Of a DNA stretch of 54,875 nucleotides, positions 1-8,637 are shown piece by piece. The stretch lies in assembly GCA_009701885.1 (NCBI GenBank), contig WLJH01000026.1, forward strand, positions 1-54,875. Direction: 5' to 3'. The position numbers were made by a program, and so were the translations under genes. Each line of letters opens with the position of its first letter. The first letter of the stretch is position 1. This DNA is from Actinomycetota bacterium. Lineage in GTDB: Bacteria > Actinomycetota > Actinomycetes > Propionibacteriales > Nocardioidaceae. Below the pieces are notes generated by a model. The model was not told the origin of the DNA. It saw nothing but the letters and a program-made list of their open reading frames with translations, and did no database searches.

Positions 1-1393
1 CACCGCGGACGTCGACGGCAACGAGCGTCGCATCACCTTCATCGACACCCCGGGTCACGAGGCGTTCACCGCCATGCGTGCTCGTGGTGCGCAGGCCACC
101 GACATCGCGATCCTCGTGGTGGCGGCCAACGACGGCGTGATGCCTCAGACGGTCGAGGCGCTCAACCACGCCAAGGCCGCCGGCGTGCCGATCGTGGTCG
201 CGGTCAACAAGATCGACCTCCCCGAGGCCGACCCGACCAAGGTCCGCGGCCAGATGGCCGAGTACGGCCTGGTGCCCGAGGAGTACGGCGGCGACACGAT
301 GTTCGTCGACGTCTCGGCCAAGTCCGAGCTCCACCTCGACAAGCTGCTCGAGGCCGTCGTCCTCACCGCCGACGCCTCGCTCGACCTGCGGGCCAACCCC
401 ACGCAGGACGCGCAGGGCCTCGTGGTCGAGGCGCACCTCGACCGTGGCCGCGGTCCCGTGGCGACCGTCCTGGTCCAGCGCGGCACGCTGCGGGTCGGCG
501 ACTCCCTGGTCGCCGGTCCGGCCTACGGTCGTGTCCGCGCGATGCTCGACGAGCACGGCGAGAACATCGACGAGGCCGACCCGTCGCGCCCCGCGATGGT
601 CCTGGGCCTGACCGCCGTCCCCGGCGCCGGCCAGAACTTCATCGTGGTCGACGACGACCGGATGGCGCGCCAGATCGCCGAGAAGCGCGAGGCGCGCGAG
701 CGTGCGGCCATGCAGGCCAAGCGTCGCGTCCGCCGCTCGCTCGAGGACTTCATGGCCTCCATGGAGAAGGGCGAGAGCCAGGAGCTCAACCTGATCCTCA
801 AGGGCGACGTGTCCGGTTCGGTCGAGGCCCTCGAGGACGCCCTGGCGGGCATCGACGTGGGCGACGAGGTCGGCATCCGGGTCATCGACCGTGGTGTCGG
901 TGCGATCACCGAGACCAACGTCGACCTGGCCGCTGCCTCCGACGCGATCATCATCGGCTTCAACGTCCGCCCGCAGGGCAAGGCGACCGAGATGGCCGAC
1001 CGCGAGGGCGTCGAGATCCGCTACTACTCGGTGATCTACCAGGCCATCGAGGAGATCGAGGCGGCGCTCAAGGGCATGCTCAAGCCGGAGTACGAGGAGG
1101 TCTCGCTCGGCCGCGCCGAGATCCGGGCCATCTTCCGCTCCAGCAAGATCGGCAACATCGCCGGCTGCATGGTCACCGAGGGCCTCATCCGCCGCAACGC
1201 CAAGGTGCGCCTCGTGCGCGACGGCGCCGTGGTGGCCGACAACCTCGACCTCGCCTCGCTCAAGCGCGAGCGTGACGACGCCTCCGAGGTCCGCGAGGGC
1301 TTCGAGTGCGGTCTGGTCCTGCGCAACTTCCAGGACATCAAGGAAGGCGACTTCGTCGAGGCCTTCGAGATGCGCGAGATCCCGCGCAGCTGA
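1..1393 (+). CDS. infB: Translation initiation factor IF-2 (C-terminal part)
   Basis: The frame is open from base 2, so the gene begins before the window. IF-2 is the GTPase that brings initiator tRNA to the 30S subunit and promotes 50S joining. The visible part starts at the G3 motif DTPGHEAFT, followed by the NKID motif of G4 (VAVNKIDLP) and the SAK motif of G5 (VSAKSELH). Then come the beta-barrel domain II, domain III, and the fMet-tRNA-binding C2 domain ending in [24 protein letters not shown]. About 463 residues are visible. The gene precedes rbfA and truB, the usual nusA-infB-rbfA-truB order of translation genes. Nothing looks damaged; only the N-terminal half is missing because of the window edge. 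Confidence 0.97.
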   Translation, partial: TADVDGNERRITFIDTPGHEAFTAMRARGAQATDIAILVVAANDGVMPQTVEALNHAKAAGVPIVVAVNKIDLPEADPTKVRGQMAEYGLVPEEYGGDTMFVDVSAKSELHLDKLLEAVVLTADASLDLRANPTQDAQGLVVEAHLDRGRGPVATVLVQRGTLRVGDSLVAGPAYGRVRAMLDEHGENIDEADPSRPAMVLGLTAVPGAGQNFIVVDDDRMARQIAEKREARERAAMQAKRRVRRSLEDFMASMEKGESQELNLILKGDVSGSVEALEDALAGIDVGDEVGIRVIDRGVGAITETNVDLAAASDAIIIGFNVRPQGKATEMADREGVEIRYYSVIYQAIEEIEAALKGMLKPEYEEVSLGRAEIRAIFRSSKIGNIAGCMVTEGLIRRNAKVRLVRDGAVVADNLDLASLKRERDDASEVREGFECGLVLRNFQDIKEGDFVEAFEMREIPRS

Positions 1394-1415
1394 TCACCAC
1401 CTGCAGCACCTGACG

Positions 1416-1455
1416 CACCACGCCGGGTCGGCCCACGGGCCGGCCCGGCGTGGTG
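1416..1455 (+). terminator. Strong hairpin between infB and rbfA
   Basis: Two 19-base arms (1416-1434 and 1437-1455) pair with a single G-T wobble. The left arm begins CACCACGCCGGG and the right arm ends CCCGGCGTGGTG. The stem is very GC-rich and no T-run follows, as usual for actinobacterial hairpin terminators. It lies 22 bases after the infB stop and may attenuate readthrough into rbfA. Confidence 0.7.
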
Positions 1456-1486
1456 CGGTTCCAGCCGGAGGAGTAGGAAGAACACC

Positions 1487-1978
1487 ATGAGCAGCCCCCG
1501 CGTCCGCAAGATCGCCGACCGGATCCAGGTCGTCGTCGCCGAGATGCTCGAGCGTCGGATCAAGGACCCGCGCCTCGGCTTCGTCACCCTCACCGACGTG
1601 CGGGTCTCCGGCGACAGCCAGCAGGCCACGATCTTCTACACGGTCCTCGGCTCGCCCGAGGACCAGGAGGCGCAGCTGGCCTCCACGGCGGCCGCGCTGG
1701 AGTCGGCCAAGGGCCTGCTGCGCTCGGAGCTGGGCAAGCAGCTCGGCATGCGCCACGTGCCGACGCTGACGTTCGTCCCCGACGCGCTGCCGGAGACCGC
1801 CCGGCACCTCGAGGACGTCCTGGCCCGCGCGAAGGCCCAGGACGAGGCGGTCGCGGCCATCCGCCGCGAGGAGTACGCCGGCGACCCGGACCCTTACAAG
1901 AAGCCCCGTGCCGCGGACGAGGACGACCTGGACCTCGACGACCTCGACGACCTCGACGACGCGGACGAGCGGGCGTGA
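1487..1978 (+). CDS. rbfA: 30S ribosome-binding factor A
   Basis: RbfA is a single KH-domain protein that binds 16S rRNA during late 30S maturation and is needed for cold adaptation. The N-terminal [20 protein letters not shown] and the central [19 protein letters not shown] are family signatures. The protein is 163 residues, longer than the usual 120-135 because of an acidic tail (about residues 143-163) coded by tandem 9-bp units. A GGAGGAG ribosome site lies about 10 bases before the ATG. The stop overlaps the truB start by 4 bases (GTGA), so the two are probably translationally coupled. Confidence 0.95.
   Translation: MSSPRVRKIADRIQVVVAEMLERRIKDPRLGFVTLTDVRVSGDSQQATIFYTVLGSPEDQEAQLASTAAALESAKGLLRSELGKQLGMRHVPTLTFVPDALPETARHLEDVLARAKAQDEAVAAIRREEYAGDPDPYKKPRAADEDDLDLDDLDDLDDADERA
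1931..1957 (+). repeat. Three tandem copies of a 9-bp unit in the rbfA tail
   Basis: GACCTCGAC is repeated exactly three times, after a near copy. It encodes a run of Asp-Leu-Asp-type acidic residues at the RbfA C-terminus. Such a repeat can change length by slippage in multiples of three residues. Confidence 0.8.
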
Positions 1979-2847
1979 CCCGACCCGGGCTGGTCGTCGT
2001 CGACAAGCCCGCCGGGATCACCTCGCACGGCGTCGTCGCACGGGTCCGCCGGCTGGTCGGCACCCGCAAGGTCGGCCACGCCGGGACCCTGGACCCGATG
2101 GCCACCGGCGTGCTGGTGCTCGGCGTCGACCGGGCGACCCGGCTGCTGGGCCACCTGATGCTGACCGAGAAGGGGTACGACGCCACGATCCGCCTCGGCA
2201 TGGCCACCACGACCGACGACGCCGAGGGCGAGGTGACGGCGACCGCGCTCGCGTCGCACCTGGACGAGGCGACCGTGCGTGCGGCCCTGGCCGAGTTCGT
2301 CGGCGACATCGAGCAGGTCCCGACGGCCGTCTCGGCGATCAAGGTCGACGGCAAGCGGGCCTACCAGCGGGTCCGCGACGGCGAGGAGGTCGCCCTCGCA
2401 GCGCGGCCGGTGACCGTCCACTCCCTCGACGTCCTCGACGTGCGGGCGGCGGGCGAGCAGGGCCAGCACCTCGATGTCGACGTCTCCCTGCGCTGCTCCA
2501 GCGGCACCTACGTGCGCGCCATCGCGCGTGACCTCGGTGCCGCGCTGGGTGTCGGTGGGCACCTGACGGCACTGCGCCGGACCGCCGTGGGCCCGTACGG
2601 GCTGGACGTGGCCCGGACGCTGGAGGAGCTCGAGGAGGACCCCTCGGTGCTGCCCCTCGCCGTCGCGGCCCGGGCCGCCTTCCCGGCGCTCGACCTCGAC
2701 GCTGCCGATGCCGGCCACGTACGGGTGGGCCGGGCCCTGGAGGTGGCGCTCGGGGGTCTGACCGGCCTCTTCGACCCCGACGGGGAGTTCCTGGCGCTCT
2801 ACGAGCCGCGCGAGGGTCTCGCTCGGCCCGTCGCCGTCTTCGTCTGA
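1975..2847 (+). CDS. truB: tRNA pseudouridine(55) synthase
   Basis: TruB converts U55 of the tRNA T-loop to pseudouridine. The catalytic motif [18 protein letters not shown] is present near residues 38-55; the Asp of TLDP is the nucleophile. Other family motifs follow: [34 protein letters not shown] and [15 protein letters not shown]. The length (290 residues) is typical for actinobacteria, with a C-terminal extension in place of a full PUA domain. The GTG start overlaps the rbfA stop. Confidence 0.96.
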   Translation: MTRPGLVVVDKPAGITSHGVVARVRRLVGTRKVGHAGTLDPMATGVLVLGVDRATRLLGHLMLTEKGYDATIRLGMATTTDDAEGEVTATALASHLDEATVRAALAEFVGDIEQVPTAVSAIKVDGKRAYQRVRDGEEVALAARPVTVHSLDVLDVRAAGEQGQHLDVDVSLRCSSGTYVRAIARDLGAALGVGGHLTALRRTAVGPYGLDVARTLEELEEDPSVLPLAVAARAAFPALDLDAADAGHVRVGRALEVALGGLTGLFDPDGEFLALYEPREGLARPVAVFV

Positions 2848-3055
2848 GTCCCGGGCCGAGCCCGCGCGGGCACGGTGCGGTGCGTCCGAGGCCGCCAGGG
2901 CCGCCGGGACCCGACGAGCGTGGCAGGTCCGCCCGGTCCCGCCGCGCTGGTCCGAACGGGCCATGCGGCGCGCCGAGCGTGCAGAAGTCGCACGCGGTCC
3001 TCGGAGCCGGGGGGCGCGGCGTACTAGCCTGACGGGGACAGAGAGAGGGGTCGAG
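2848..3055. other. Intergenic region between truB and the sensor-like gene
   Basis: This stretch has no convincing gene. It holds a short GC palindrome (GCCCGCGCGGGC near 2859-2870) just after truB, and near 3022-3032 a TACTAGCCT sequence that could be a -10 element for the downstream gene. A GAGAGGGG-like ribosome site lies directly before the next start at 3056. Confidence 0.4.
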
Positions 3056-4027
3056 ATGACCCGCACGCGTTTCCGGGGGCCCCGCGTCGTCGCGGGGGGA
3101 CGCCTGGGGGAGCAGACCGACGCCCGCGTGGCCGCCGTCCTGGACGTGCTGGCCGGTGAACGGGTCGGTGACGTGGCCGAGCGCCGTGACCTCGATCCTG
3201 CACTCCTGCACCGCTGGACCCAGTCCTTCATCGACGCCGGCACGGCCCAGGTCACCCACCGGCCGCCGCCGGACCTGGCGCGGCAGCGCGACCGCTTCCT
3301 GTCGGTCTTCACCCACGGCCTCCGTTCGCCGTTGGCGGTCGCCCAGGCATGGGTCGGCCTGCTGGGTGACATGTCCGGCGACCCCGGCTCGCGGGCACAG
3401 GCGCTGACCCGCCTCCAGTCCGCCCTCGACCTCCTCGACGAGCGCACCGCCGAGGTCGAGCTGCTCACGGCGGCGATGCTCGGACGGGTCGAGCCGGAGC
3501 CGCACCCGGTGACGGTGGGGGAGCTGGCCGCCTCCCTCGTGCTGCCGGAGGAGATCGGTGGCGCGGGCGCCGACACCGTCCTGCATGTCGATCCCGACCT
3601 GGTGACCCGCGTCCTGCGCGACCTGTGGCGCGCGGCGACCACGACGCGACCGGCCCCGCACCAAGTGGTGCTCGAGGTCGAACGGGTCGAGCCCTGGACG
3701 GAGGTCCGGGTGGTCCGCGCAGGCGAGCCGATCGAGCCGGGCACGGCCCGGGCGCTGTTCGAGCCCTTCGACACCCCCGACGGCACCCGCTCGGGCATCA
3801 CCGTCGGGCTCTACCTTGCACGCGCCCTCGTGGTCGTGCACGGTGGCACCCTCGGGATGGAGCAGGACGACGCCCAGGCCGTCCTGTGGGCGCGGTTCCC
3901 CGACCCACCCCCGCTCGACGCCCCCCACGACCACGCGACCGACCACGACCGGACCGACCCCGCGCACCACCACCCGCACCACCAGGACGACCCGGCCCCC
4001 GGGGGCCAGGACGAGGAGATCCGATGA
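3056..4027 (+). CDS. HTH-histidine-kinase-like protein with degenerate catalytic boxes and a His-rich tail
   Basis: The 323-residue protein begins with a helix-turn-helix-like segment (about residues 30-66, AGERVGDVAERRDLDPALLHRW). Next is a histidine-kinase dimerisation helix with an H-box, FLSVFTHGLRSPL; H87 is the candidate phospho-acceptor. A GHKL-type ATPase fold ends in ITVGLYLARALVVVHGGTL. The N-box lacks its Asn (LRDLWRAATT) and no DxGxG is seen (RAGEPIEPG), so ATP binding and phosphotransfer are doubtful. Residues 291-309 carry eight His mixed with Asp and could bind metal. There is no membrane segment, so it is probably cytoplasmic. I chose the ATG at 3056 for its ribosome site; an upstream in-frame ATG at 2963 has none. 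The stop overlaps the next gene by ATGA. The output partner is unknown. Confidence 0.7.
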   Translation: MTRTRFRGPRVVAGGRLGEQTDARVAAVLDVLAGERVGDVAERRDLDPALLHRWTQSFIDAGTAQVTHRPPPDLARQRDRFLSVFTHGLRSPLAVAQAWVGLLGDMSGDPGSRAQALTRLQSALDLLDERTAEVELLTAAMLGRVEPEPHPVTVGELAASLVLPEEIGGAGADTVLHVDPDLVTRVLRDLWRAATTTRPAPHQVVLEVERVEPWTEVRVVRAGEPIEPGTARALFEPFDTPDGTRSGITVGLYLARALVVVHGGTLGMEQDDAQAVLWARFPDPPPLDAPHDHATDHDRTDPAHHHPHHQDDPAPGGQDEEIR

Positions 4028-4203
4028 AGTTCCAGCTCGCCTGCGGCGACGTCATGCCCGGCTGCCCCACCACCTTCAGCGAGAGCAGCCGCGACGCGCT
4101 GATGAGCGCCGTGGCCGGCCACGCCGCGCAGGAGCACGGGATCACCCAGATCACCCCCGAGGTCGCCGAGGCAGTCTCCGCCCAGGTCCGCCAGGTCGAC
4201 TGA
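4024..4203 (+). CDS. DUF1059 small protein
   Basis: This is a 59-residue protein with the DUF1059 layout: an N-terminal LACGDVMPGCPTTF with two Cys, then a helix and a HAAQEHGI motif with two His. These Cys and His could form a small metal site, but no function is established for the family. The start codon lies inside the stop of the upstream kinase-like gene (ATGA), so expression of the two is probably coupled. The pairing of a His-rich sensor-like protein with a Cys/His small protein suggests a metal- or redox-related role; that is inference only. Confidence 0.8.
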   Translation: MKFQLACGDVMPGCPTTFSESSRDALMSAVAGHAAQEHGITQITPEVAEAVSAQVRQVD

Positions 4204-4274
4204 GACCTCTGCCGACCGCGCAGCCGGCCGTCCTTCCTCCTGCCCTGGTGACCGGTCGGGCGTGGGCGCGCCAG

Positions 4275-4289
4275 TAGGGTGCTGACGTG
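4275..4289 (+). promoter_or_regulatory. Leaderless-type -10 element of ribF
   Basis: TAGGGT (4275-4280) lies exactly 6 bases before the GTG start at 4287, and no Shine-Dalgarno sequence is present. This is the spacing expected when transcription starts at the start codon. Confidence 0.6.
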
Positions 4290-5258
4290 CAGATCTGGCG
4301 CTCCTGGGACGACGTCCCGGACGACCTCGGCCGCACCGCGGTCGTCATCGGCAACTTCGACGGTGTCCACCTCGGCCACCGCCGGGTGCTCTCACGCGCC
4401 CGTGCGGTCGCCGACGAGCGTGGCCTGCAGCTGGTCGCCGTCACCTTCGACCCGCACCCGATGGCGGTGCTGCGTCCGGAGCACGCCCCGGTCTCCTTGA
4501 CCTCGCTGGAGACCCGGGCGGCGCTGCTGGGCGACGCCGGGGCCGACGCGGTCCTCGCGCTGCCGTTCGACCGCGACGTCGCCGCCTGGTCCCCGGAGGA
4601 GTTCATCCAGCGGGTGCTCGTCGACGCCCTGCACGCCGACGCCGTCGTGGTCGGCGCCAACTTCCGCTTCGGCCACCGCGCTGCGGGCGATGTCGCCGCC
4701 CTCGCCGAGGCGGGGGAGCGGCTCGGCTTCAGCGCCGAGGGCATCGAGCTCGACGGCGGTCCCCAGGTCTGGTCGTCCACCTACGTCCGCACCTGCCTGG
4801 CCGCCGGCGACGTCACCGGTGCCGCGCAGGCCCTCGGCCGGCCCTACGTCGTCCGCGGCACCGTGGTCCAGGGCGACCAGCGCGGCCGCGAGTTGGGCTA
4901 CCCCACGGCCAACGTGCCCACGGACCCCCGCACGGCAGCCCCTGCCGACGGCGTGTACGCCGGCACCCTGACCCGCCTCGACACCGGCGAGACGCTGCCG
5001 GCCGCCATCAGCGTCGGGACCAACCCGACCTTCCGCGGCGAGCGCGAGCGGCGCGTGGAGTCCTACGTCCTCGACCGCACCGACCTCGACCTCTACGGCG
5101 TCGAGGTCGAGGTCGCCTTCCTCGAGCGGCTGCGCGGGATGACCACCTTCGACTCGGTGGACGAGCTGCTGGTGCAGATGGCCGAGGACGTCGACCGCGC
5201 GCGTGCCCACCTGGCGAGCCAGGGCCAGGCAGCCGACGAGCCGGGGCGGACGGACTAG
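4287..5258 (+). CDS. ribF: Bifunctional riboflavin kinase / FAD synthetase
   Basis: RibF phosphorylates riboflavin to FMN and then adenylylates FMN to FAD. The N-terminal adenylyltransferase domain shows GNFDGVHLGH (about residues 22-31) and the later VVGANFRFGHRAAGD and SSTYVR motifs. The C-terminal kinase domain (from about residue 185) shows GDQRGRELGYPTANV, the metal- and ATP-binding signature, and SVGTNPTF. The length of 323 residues is typical. The start is a GTG without a ribosome site, consistent with a leaderless mRNA. ribF commonly follows truB, as here, with the kinase-like pair inserted between. The next gene starts 2 bases after the stop. Confidence 0.96.
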   Translation: MQIWRSWDDVPDDLGRTAVVIGNFDGVHLGHRRVLSRARAVADERGLQLVAVTFDPHPMAVLRPEHAPVSLTSLETRAALLGDAGADAVLALPFDRDVAAWSPEEFIQRVLVDALHADAVVVGANFRFGHRAAGDVAALAEAGERLGFSAEGIELDGGPQVWSSTYVRTCLAAGDVTGAAQALGRPYVVRGTVVQGDQRGRELGYPTANVPTDPRTAAPADGVYAGTLTRLDTGETLPAAISVGTNPTFRGERERRVESYVLDRTDLDLYGVEVEVAFLERLRGMTTFDSVDELLVQMAEDVDRARAHLASQGQAADEPGRTD

Positions 5259-5260
5259 GC

Positions 5261-6328
5261 GTGCCGCACCAGGGGCGCCCCGACCGCTCGGGTGAGCGGG
5301 TCGACCCGGTGGCCGCCGCGGACGCCTGGTTCCTGGCCAACGGGCTCTCCTACTTCGTGCCCGAGCGGCGCCGCGAGGCGCGCGCCGCGCTCTCGCCGCG
5401 CCGCACGGTGCCGACGCTCCTCCTGGTCGCGCTGCTCGCGGCGGTGGCCGGAGCAGCCCTGGCCTGGGCGACCGGCCAGGTCTCGGCTGCACCCGCGGTC
5501 GTCCTGACCCTCGTGCTGCTGGCGGTCGGGTGGTACGCCCTCACCGTCCTGCACGTGCGCCCGATCCTGTCCTGGGCGCTGGGCCGCACGGTCAGCTCGC
5601 TGCCCTCGCTGCTGCCGCAGATGACCCGGGCGCTGCCGCTGCTGCTGATCTTCGTGACGTTCCTGTTCATCAACGCCGAGGTGTGGCAGCTCGCGGCCTC
5701 CCTGCAGACCGGCCAGCTGTGGCTGGTCGTCCTGCTCTTCGCCGGGCTGGCCGTCGCCTTCCTCCTGGCGCGGCTGCCGGAGGAGGTCGACCGGGCCGAC
5801 GACGAGGTCGACGAGGAGTTCCTGCGCCGCGCCTGCAGTCGTACGCCGCTGGAGGCCGCCTGCGAGGAGGTGCTGGCCGACCCTGGGGCCGATCCCGCGG
5901 CGCACGCCACGGTGACCGGCTTCGAGCGCGCCAACCTGGTGCTCTTCCTCGTGGTCGTCCAGTTCGTCCAGGTGGTGCTGCTGGCGACGACCGTCTTCGG
6001 CTTCTTCCTGCTCTTCGGTGCGCTCACCATGGGCCAGGGTGTCCAGGCGGGCTGGACCGGCATGCGCGAGGGCGAGATCCACGCCCTGCCCTACCTCGGG
6101 CAGGTCTCGGTGCCGCTGGTGCAGGTCTCGCTCTTCCTGGGCGCCTTCTCGCTGCTCTACCTCACCGTCTCGACGGTGACCGACGAGGCGTACCGTGCCC
6201 AGTTCTTCGGGCTGGTGACGCGCGAGCTGGAGCGCGCGGTCGGCGTGCGCGCGGTCTACCTCACGTTGCGAGAGCAGCGCCGCCCGAGCCAGCAGCCGTC
6301 GCCGCCCCCGGAGCCGCCGCGATCCTGA
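5261..6328 (+). CDS. Polytopic membrane protein of unknown function
   Basis: I do not recognise the family. The 355-residue protein has about six hydrophobic segments (e.g. TLLLVALLAAVAGAALAWA, VVLTLVLLAVGWYALTVL, LPLLLIFVTFLFINAEV, WLVVLLFAGLAVAFLLA, a long one in LVLFLVVVQFVQVVLL, and VSLFLGAFSLLYLTV). Between the fourth and fifth there is an acidic cytoplasmic stretch (EEVDRADDEVDEEF). The tail is Pro-rich. The GTG start is 2 bases after the ribF stop, so it is in the ribF operon. Its last 68 bases overlap the 3' end of the opposing oxidoreductase gene, so the exact C-terminus of one or both may be a loosely selected extension. Confidence 0.75.
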   Translation: MPHQGRPDRSGERVDPVAAADAWFLANGLSYFVPERRREARAALSPRRTVPTLLLVALLAAVAGAALAWATGQVSAAPAVVLTLVLLAVGWYALTVLHVRPILSWALGRTVSSLPSLLPQMTRALPLLLIFVTFLFINAEVWQLAASLQTGQLWLVVLLFAGLAVAFLLARLPEEVDRADDEVDEEFLRRACSRTPLEAACEEVLADPGADPAAHATVTGFERANLVLFLVVVQFVQVVLLATTVFGFFLLFGALTMGQGVQAGWTGMREGEIHALPYLGQVSVPLVQVSLFLGAFSLLYLTVSTVTDEAYRAQFFGLVTRELERAVGVRAVYLTLREQRRPSQQPSPPPEPPRS

Positions 6329-8480
6329 CCGGGGTGCCGTTGAGGGCGGCGTTGCCCGACAGGTCCAGCCGCTCGGGGTCGGTGAGGTCGTTGATCGAGA
6401 CCCCCGGCACGGCCGAGGCGACCGAGAGGCGCACGCCCGGGAGCCCGTGCCCGTATCCGTGGGGGAGCGAGACGACCCCGCGCATGACGTCCTCGGTGGC
6501 CGCGCACTCGACCTCGACCGAGCCGACCCGGCTGGTCACGGTGAGCAGGTCGCCGTCGCGCAGGCCGCGGGCGGCGAGGTCCTCGGGGTGCACCATGAGG
6601 TGGTGCCGCGCCTTGCCGCGGGTCAGTCGCGTGGTGTTGTGCAGCCAGGAGTTGCAGTCCTGCTTGTGCCGGCGCCCGATGAGCAGCAGCTCGTCGGGGT
6701 CGGGCGCGGGGCTGTCGTGCAGCACGCCGCGCAGCCGCTCCAGATCGGCGACGACGAGCGCGGGCGTCAGGTCGACCCGCCCGCCCTTCGTCTGCAGCCT
6801 CTCGGGCAGGCACGGGCGCAGCGGCCCGAGATCCACCCCCTCGGGGGCCCTGCGCAGACGGCGCCACGTCAGGCCGTAGCGGTTGCCGCGCAGCAGCAGC
6901 GGCAGGAGCAGGCGCGGACTGGCGGTGAGCCGGGCGCGCTGCTGGAGCCGGGCGCGCAGGGGCAACCGGTCCCCGGTGCGGGCCGCCAGCCGCAGCGCGA
7001 GGGCGCCGAAGACCTCCCAGTCGTGCTTGGTGCCCTCCTCCTTGGGCAGCAGCGCCGGCACGAAGCGGGCGGTGTTGCGCACGGCCAGGCCGTGGAACAC
7101 CAGGTCGTACTGGTCGCGCTCGAGCGCCGTGGTCACCGGCAGCACCACGTCGGCGTGCCGCGTCGTCTCGTTGAGGTAGATGTCGATGGAGACCATGAAG
7201 TCCAGGCCGTCCATCGCCGCCGCCAGCCCGCGTCCGTCGGGAGTGGACAGGACGGGGTTGCCCGCGATCGTCATCAGCGCGCGCACCTGACCCTCGCCCG
7301 GGGTGGTGATCTCCTCCTGCAGCACGGAGACCGGGAGCTCCCCGGCGAACTCCGGCAGCCCGCGCACCCGGCTGCGCCACTTGTCGTGGTGGCCGGGGGA
7401 GACGATCCGGCGCCCCACGGTGTCGATCGCGGGCTCGGGGAACATCACCCCGCCCTCGCGGTCGAGGTTGCCGGTGAGGATGTTGAGCACGTTGACCGCC
7501 CACTGGCAGACCGAGCCGAAGCCGTGCGTCGAGACGCCGAGCCGCCCGTAGACCGCGGCCCGGTCGGCCGCGGCCAGCTCACGGGCCAGCCGCTCGACGT
7601 CGGCCGCCGCGATGCCGGTCGCCCGCTCGGCCAGCTCCGGCGTGAAGTCGGCGACCAGCCCTGCGAGCTCGTCGAGGTGGTCGACGTACGTCGGCGGGGT
7701 GGCGAGGCCCTCGCGGAGCAGCACGTGCACCATCGCCAGCAGCAGCGCGGCGTCGCTGCCCGGCCGGACGAACAGGTGCTCGTCGGCGATCTTCGCGGTC
7801 TCGGTGCGCCGAGGGTCGACGACGACCATCCGGCCGCCGCGCTCGCGCAGCGCCCGCGCCCGCGCCGGGAAGTCGGGGACGGTCATGAGCGAGCCGTTGG
7901 AGGCCATCGGGTTGCCGCCCACGACGAGGAACAGGTCGGTGCGGTCGATGTCGGGCACCGGGATGAGCAGCTGGTGGCCGAACATCTGCCAGGCCAGCAG
8001 CTGGTGGGGCCACTGGTCGACCGAGGAGGCGCTGAACCGGTTGCGGGTGCGCAGGCTGCGCACCAGCGCCGTGCCGTGCGTGGCCGAGCCGAGGGAGTGG
8101 GCGTTGGGGTTGCCGAGGTAGACCGCGACCGCGTCGCGCCCGTGCTCGGCGGCCACCGCGGCGACCCGGTCGGCGACGAGGTCGAGCGCCTCGTCCCACT
8201 CCATCTCCTCCCACGTCGCCTCCGCGCCGGTGCCGACGCGGCGGGCGGGGCGGCGCAGCCGGTCGGGGTCGGAGTAGACGTCGGCCAGCGAGGTGCCCTT
8301 GGGGCACACGTAGCCGCGGGAGAGCGGGTCCTCGGGGTTGCCCCGGATGCCGGTGACCTCGCCGTCGGTGAAGGTGACCTGCAGGCCGCAGATGGCCTCG
8401 CACAGGTTGCACACCCCCAGTCGCGTGCCGGTGAAGCCGGGTGGGACGGGGGAGTCGGCGAGCAGGCCCATGCGGGGCAT
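6261..8480 (-). CDS. Molybdopterin-dependent oxidoreductase (DMSO reductase superfamily)
   Basis: This is a 739-residue member of the large molybdenum oxidoreductase superfamily. A [4Fe-4S] motif lies at the N-terminus (CNLCEAICG, then YVCPKG about 26 residues on). The MGD-binding domains follow, with YLGNPNAHSLGSATHG, VVGGNPMASNGS, VVVDPRRTETAKIAD and VRPGSDAALLLAM. The C-terminal molydopterin-binding domain has LLIGRRHKQDCNSWLHN and SLPHGYGHG. No Tat signal is seen, so it is probably cytoplasmic. No electron-transfer subunit, chaperone or Mo-cofactor gene is nearby, and the substrate cannot be named. The start at 8480 is chosen because GGGGAAG lies about 7 bases upstream; a longer frame to 8639 would run through the divergent promoter. 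Its 3' end overlaps the convergent gene by 68 bases. Confidence 0.9.
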   Translation of the reverse strand: MPRMGLLADSPVPPGFTGTRLGVCNLCEAICGLQVTFTDGEVTGIRGNPEDPLSRGYVCPKGTSLADVYSDPDRLRRPARRVGTGAEATWEEMEWDEALDLVADRVAAVAAEHGRDAVAVYLGNPNAHSLGSATHGTALVRSLRTRNRFSASSVDQWPHQLLAWQMFGHQLLIPVPDIDRTDLFLVVGGNPMASNGSLMTVPDFPARARALRERGGRMVVVDPRRTETAKIADEHLFVRPGSDAALLLAMVHVLLREGLATPPTYVDHLDELAGLVADFTPELAERATGIAAADVERLARELAAADRAAVYGRLGVSTHGFGSVCQWAVNVLNILTGNLDREGGVMFPEPAIDTVGRRIVSPGHHDKWRSRVRGLPEFAGELPVSVLQEEITTPGEGQVRALMTIAGNPVLSTPDGRGLAAAMDGLDFMVSIDIYLNETTRHADVVLPVTTALERDQYDLVFHGLAVRNTARFVPALLPKEEGTKHDWEVFGALALRLAARTGDRLPLRARLQQRARLTASPRLLLPLLLRGNRYGLTWRRLRRAPEGVDLGPLRPCLPERLQTKGGRVDLTPALVVADLERLRGVLHDSPAPDPDELLLIGRRHKQDCNSWLHNTTRLTRGKARHHLMVHPEDLAARGLRDGDLLTVTSRVGSVEVECAATEDVMRGVVSLPHGYGHGLPGVRLSVASAVPGVSINDLTDPERLDLSGNAALNGTPVRIAAAPGAATAAGSGGAALAT

Positions 8481-8524
8481 CGTGCCACTTCCCCGGCCGC
8501 GGGCGGGGCAGGTCGGTTCGGCAC

Positions 8525-8550
8525 CCCTCTCACCTGACCGGGTGAGAGGG
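8525..8550. promoter_or_regulatory. Perfect 10-bp inverted repeat in a divergent promoter region
   Basis: CCCTCTCACC and GGTGAGAGGG form a perfect inverted repeat separated by 6 bases. It lies about 45 bases upstream of the oxidoreductase start and about 88 bases upstream of the divergent small gene. The position suits an operator for a dimeric repressor; an RNA hairpin in a leader is also possible. Confidence 0.55.
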
Positions 8551-8637
8551 TCGTGGCCCCGGGCGGGCACACCTCCTGCGGGCACCCCCATGCCCCCGGA
8601 CGCGCCACCCGCGTCCGCCACCCCGAAGGAGAACACC

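Noticed and set aside
6447..8537. Long open frame on the plus strand opposite the molybdopterin oxidoreductase
   Set aside because: Its protein is His/Gly/Arg-rich with no recognisable domain, and the opposite strand encodes a full oxidoreductase with an [4Fe-4S] motif. It is a high-GC shadow frame.
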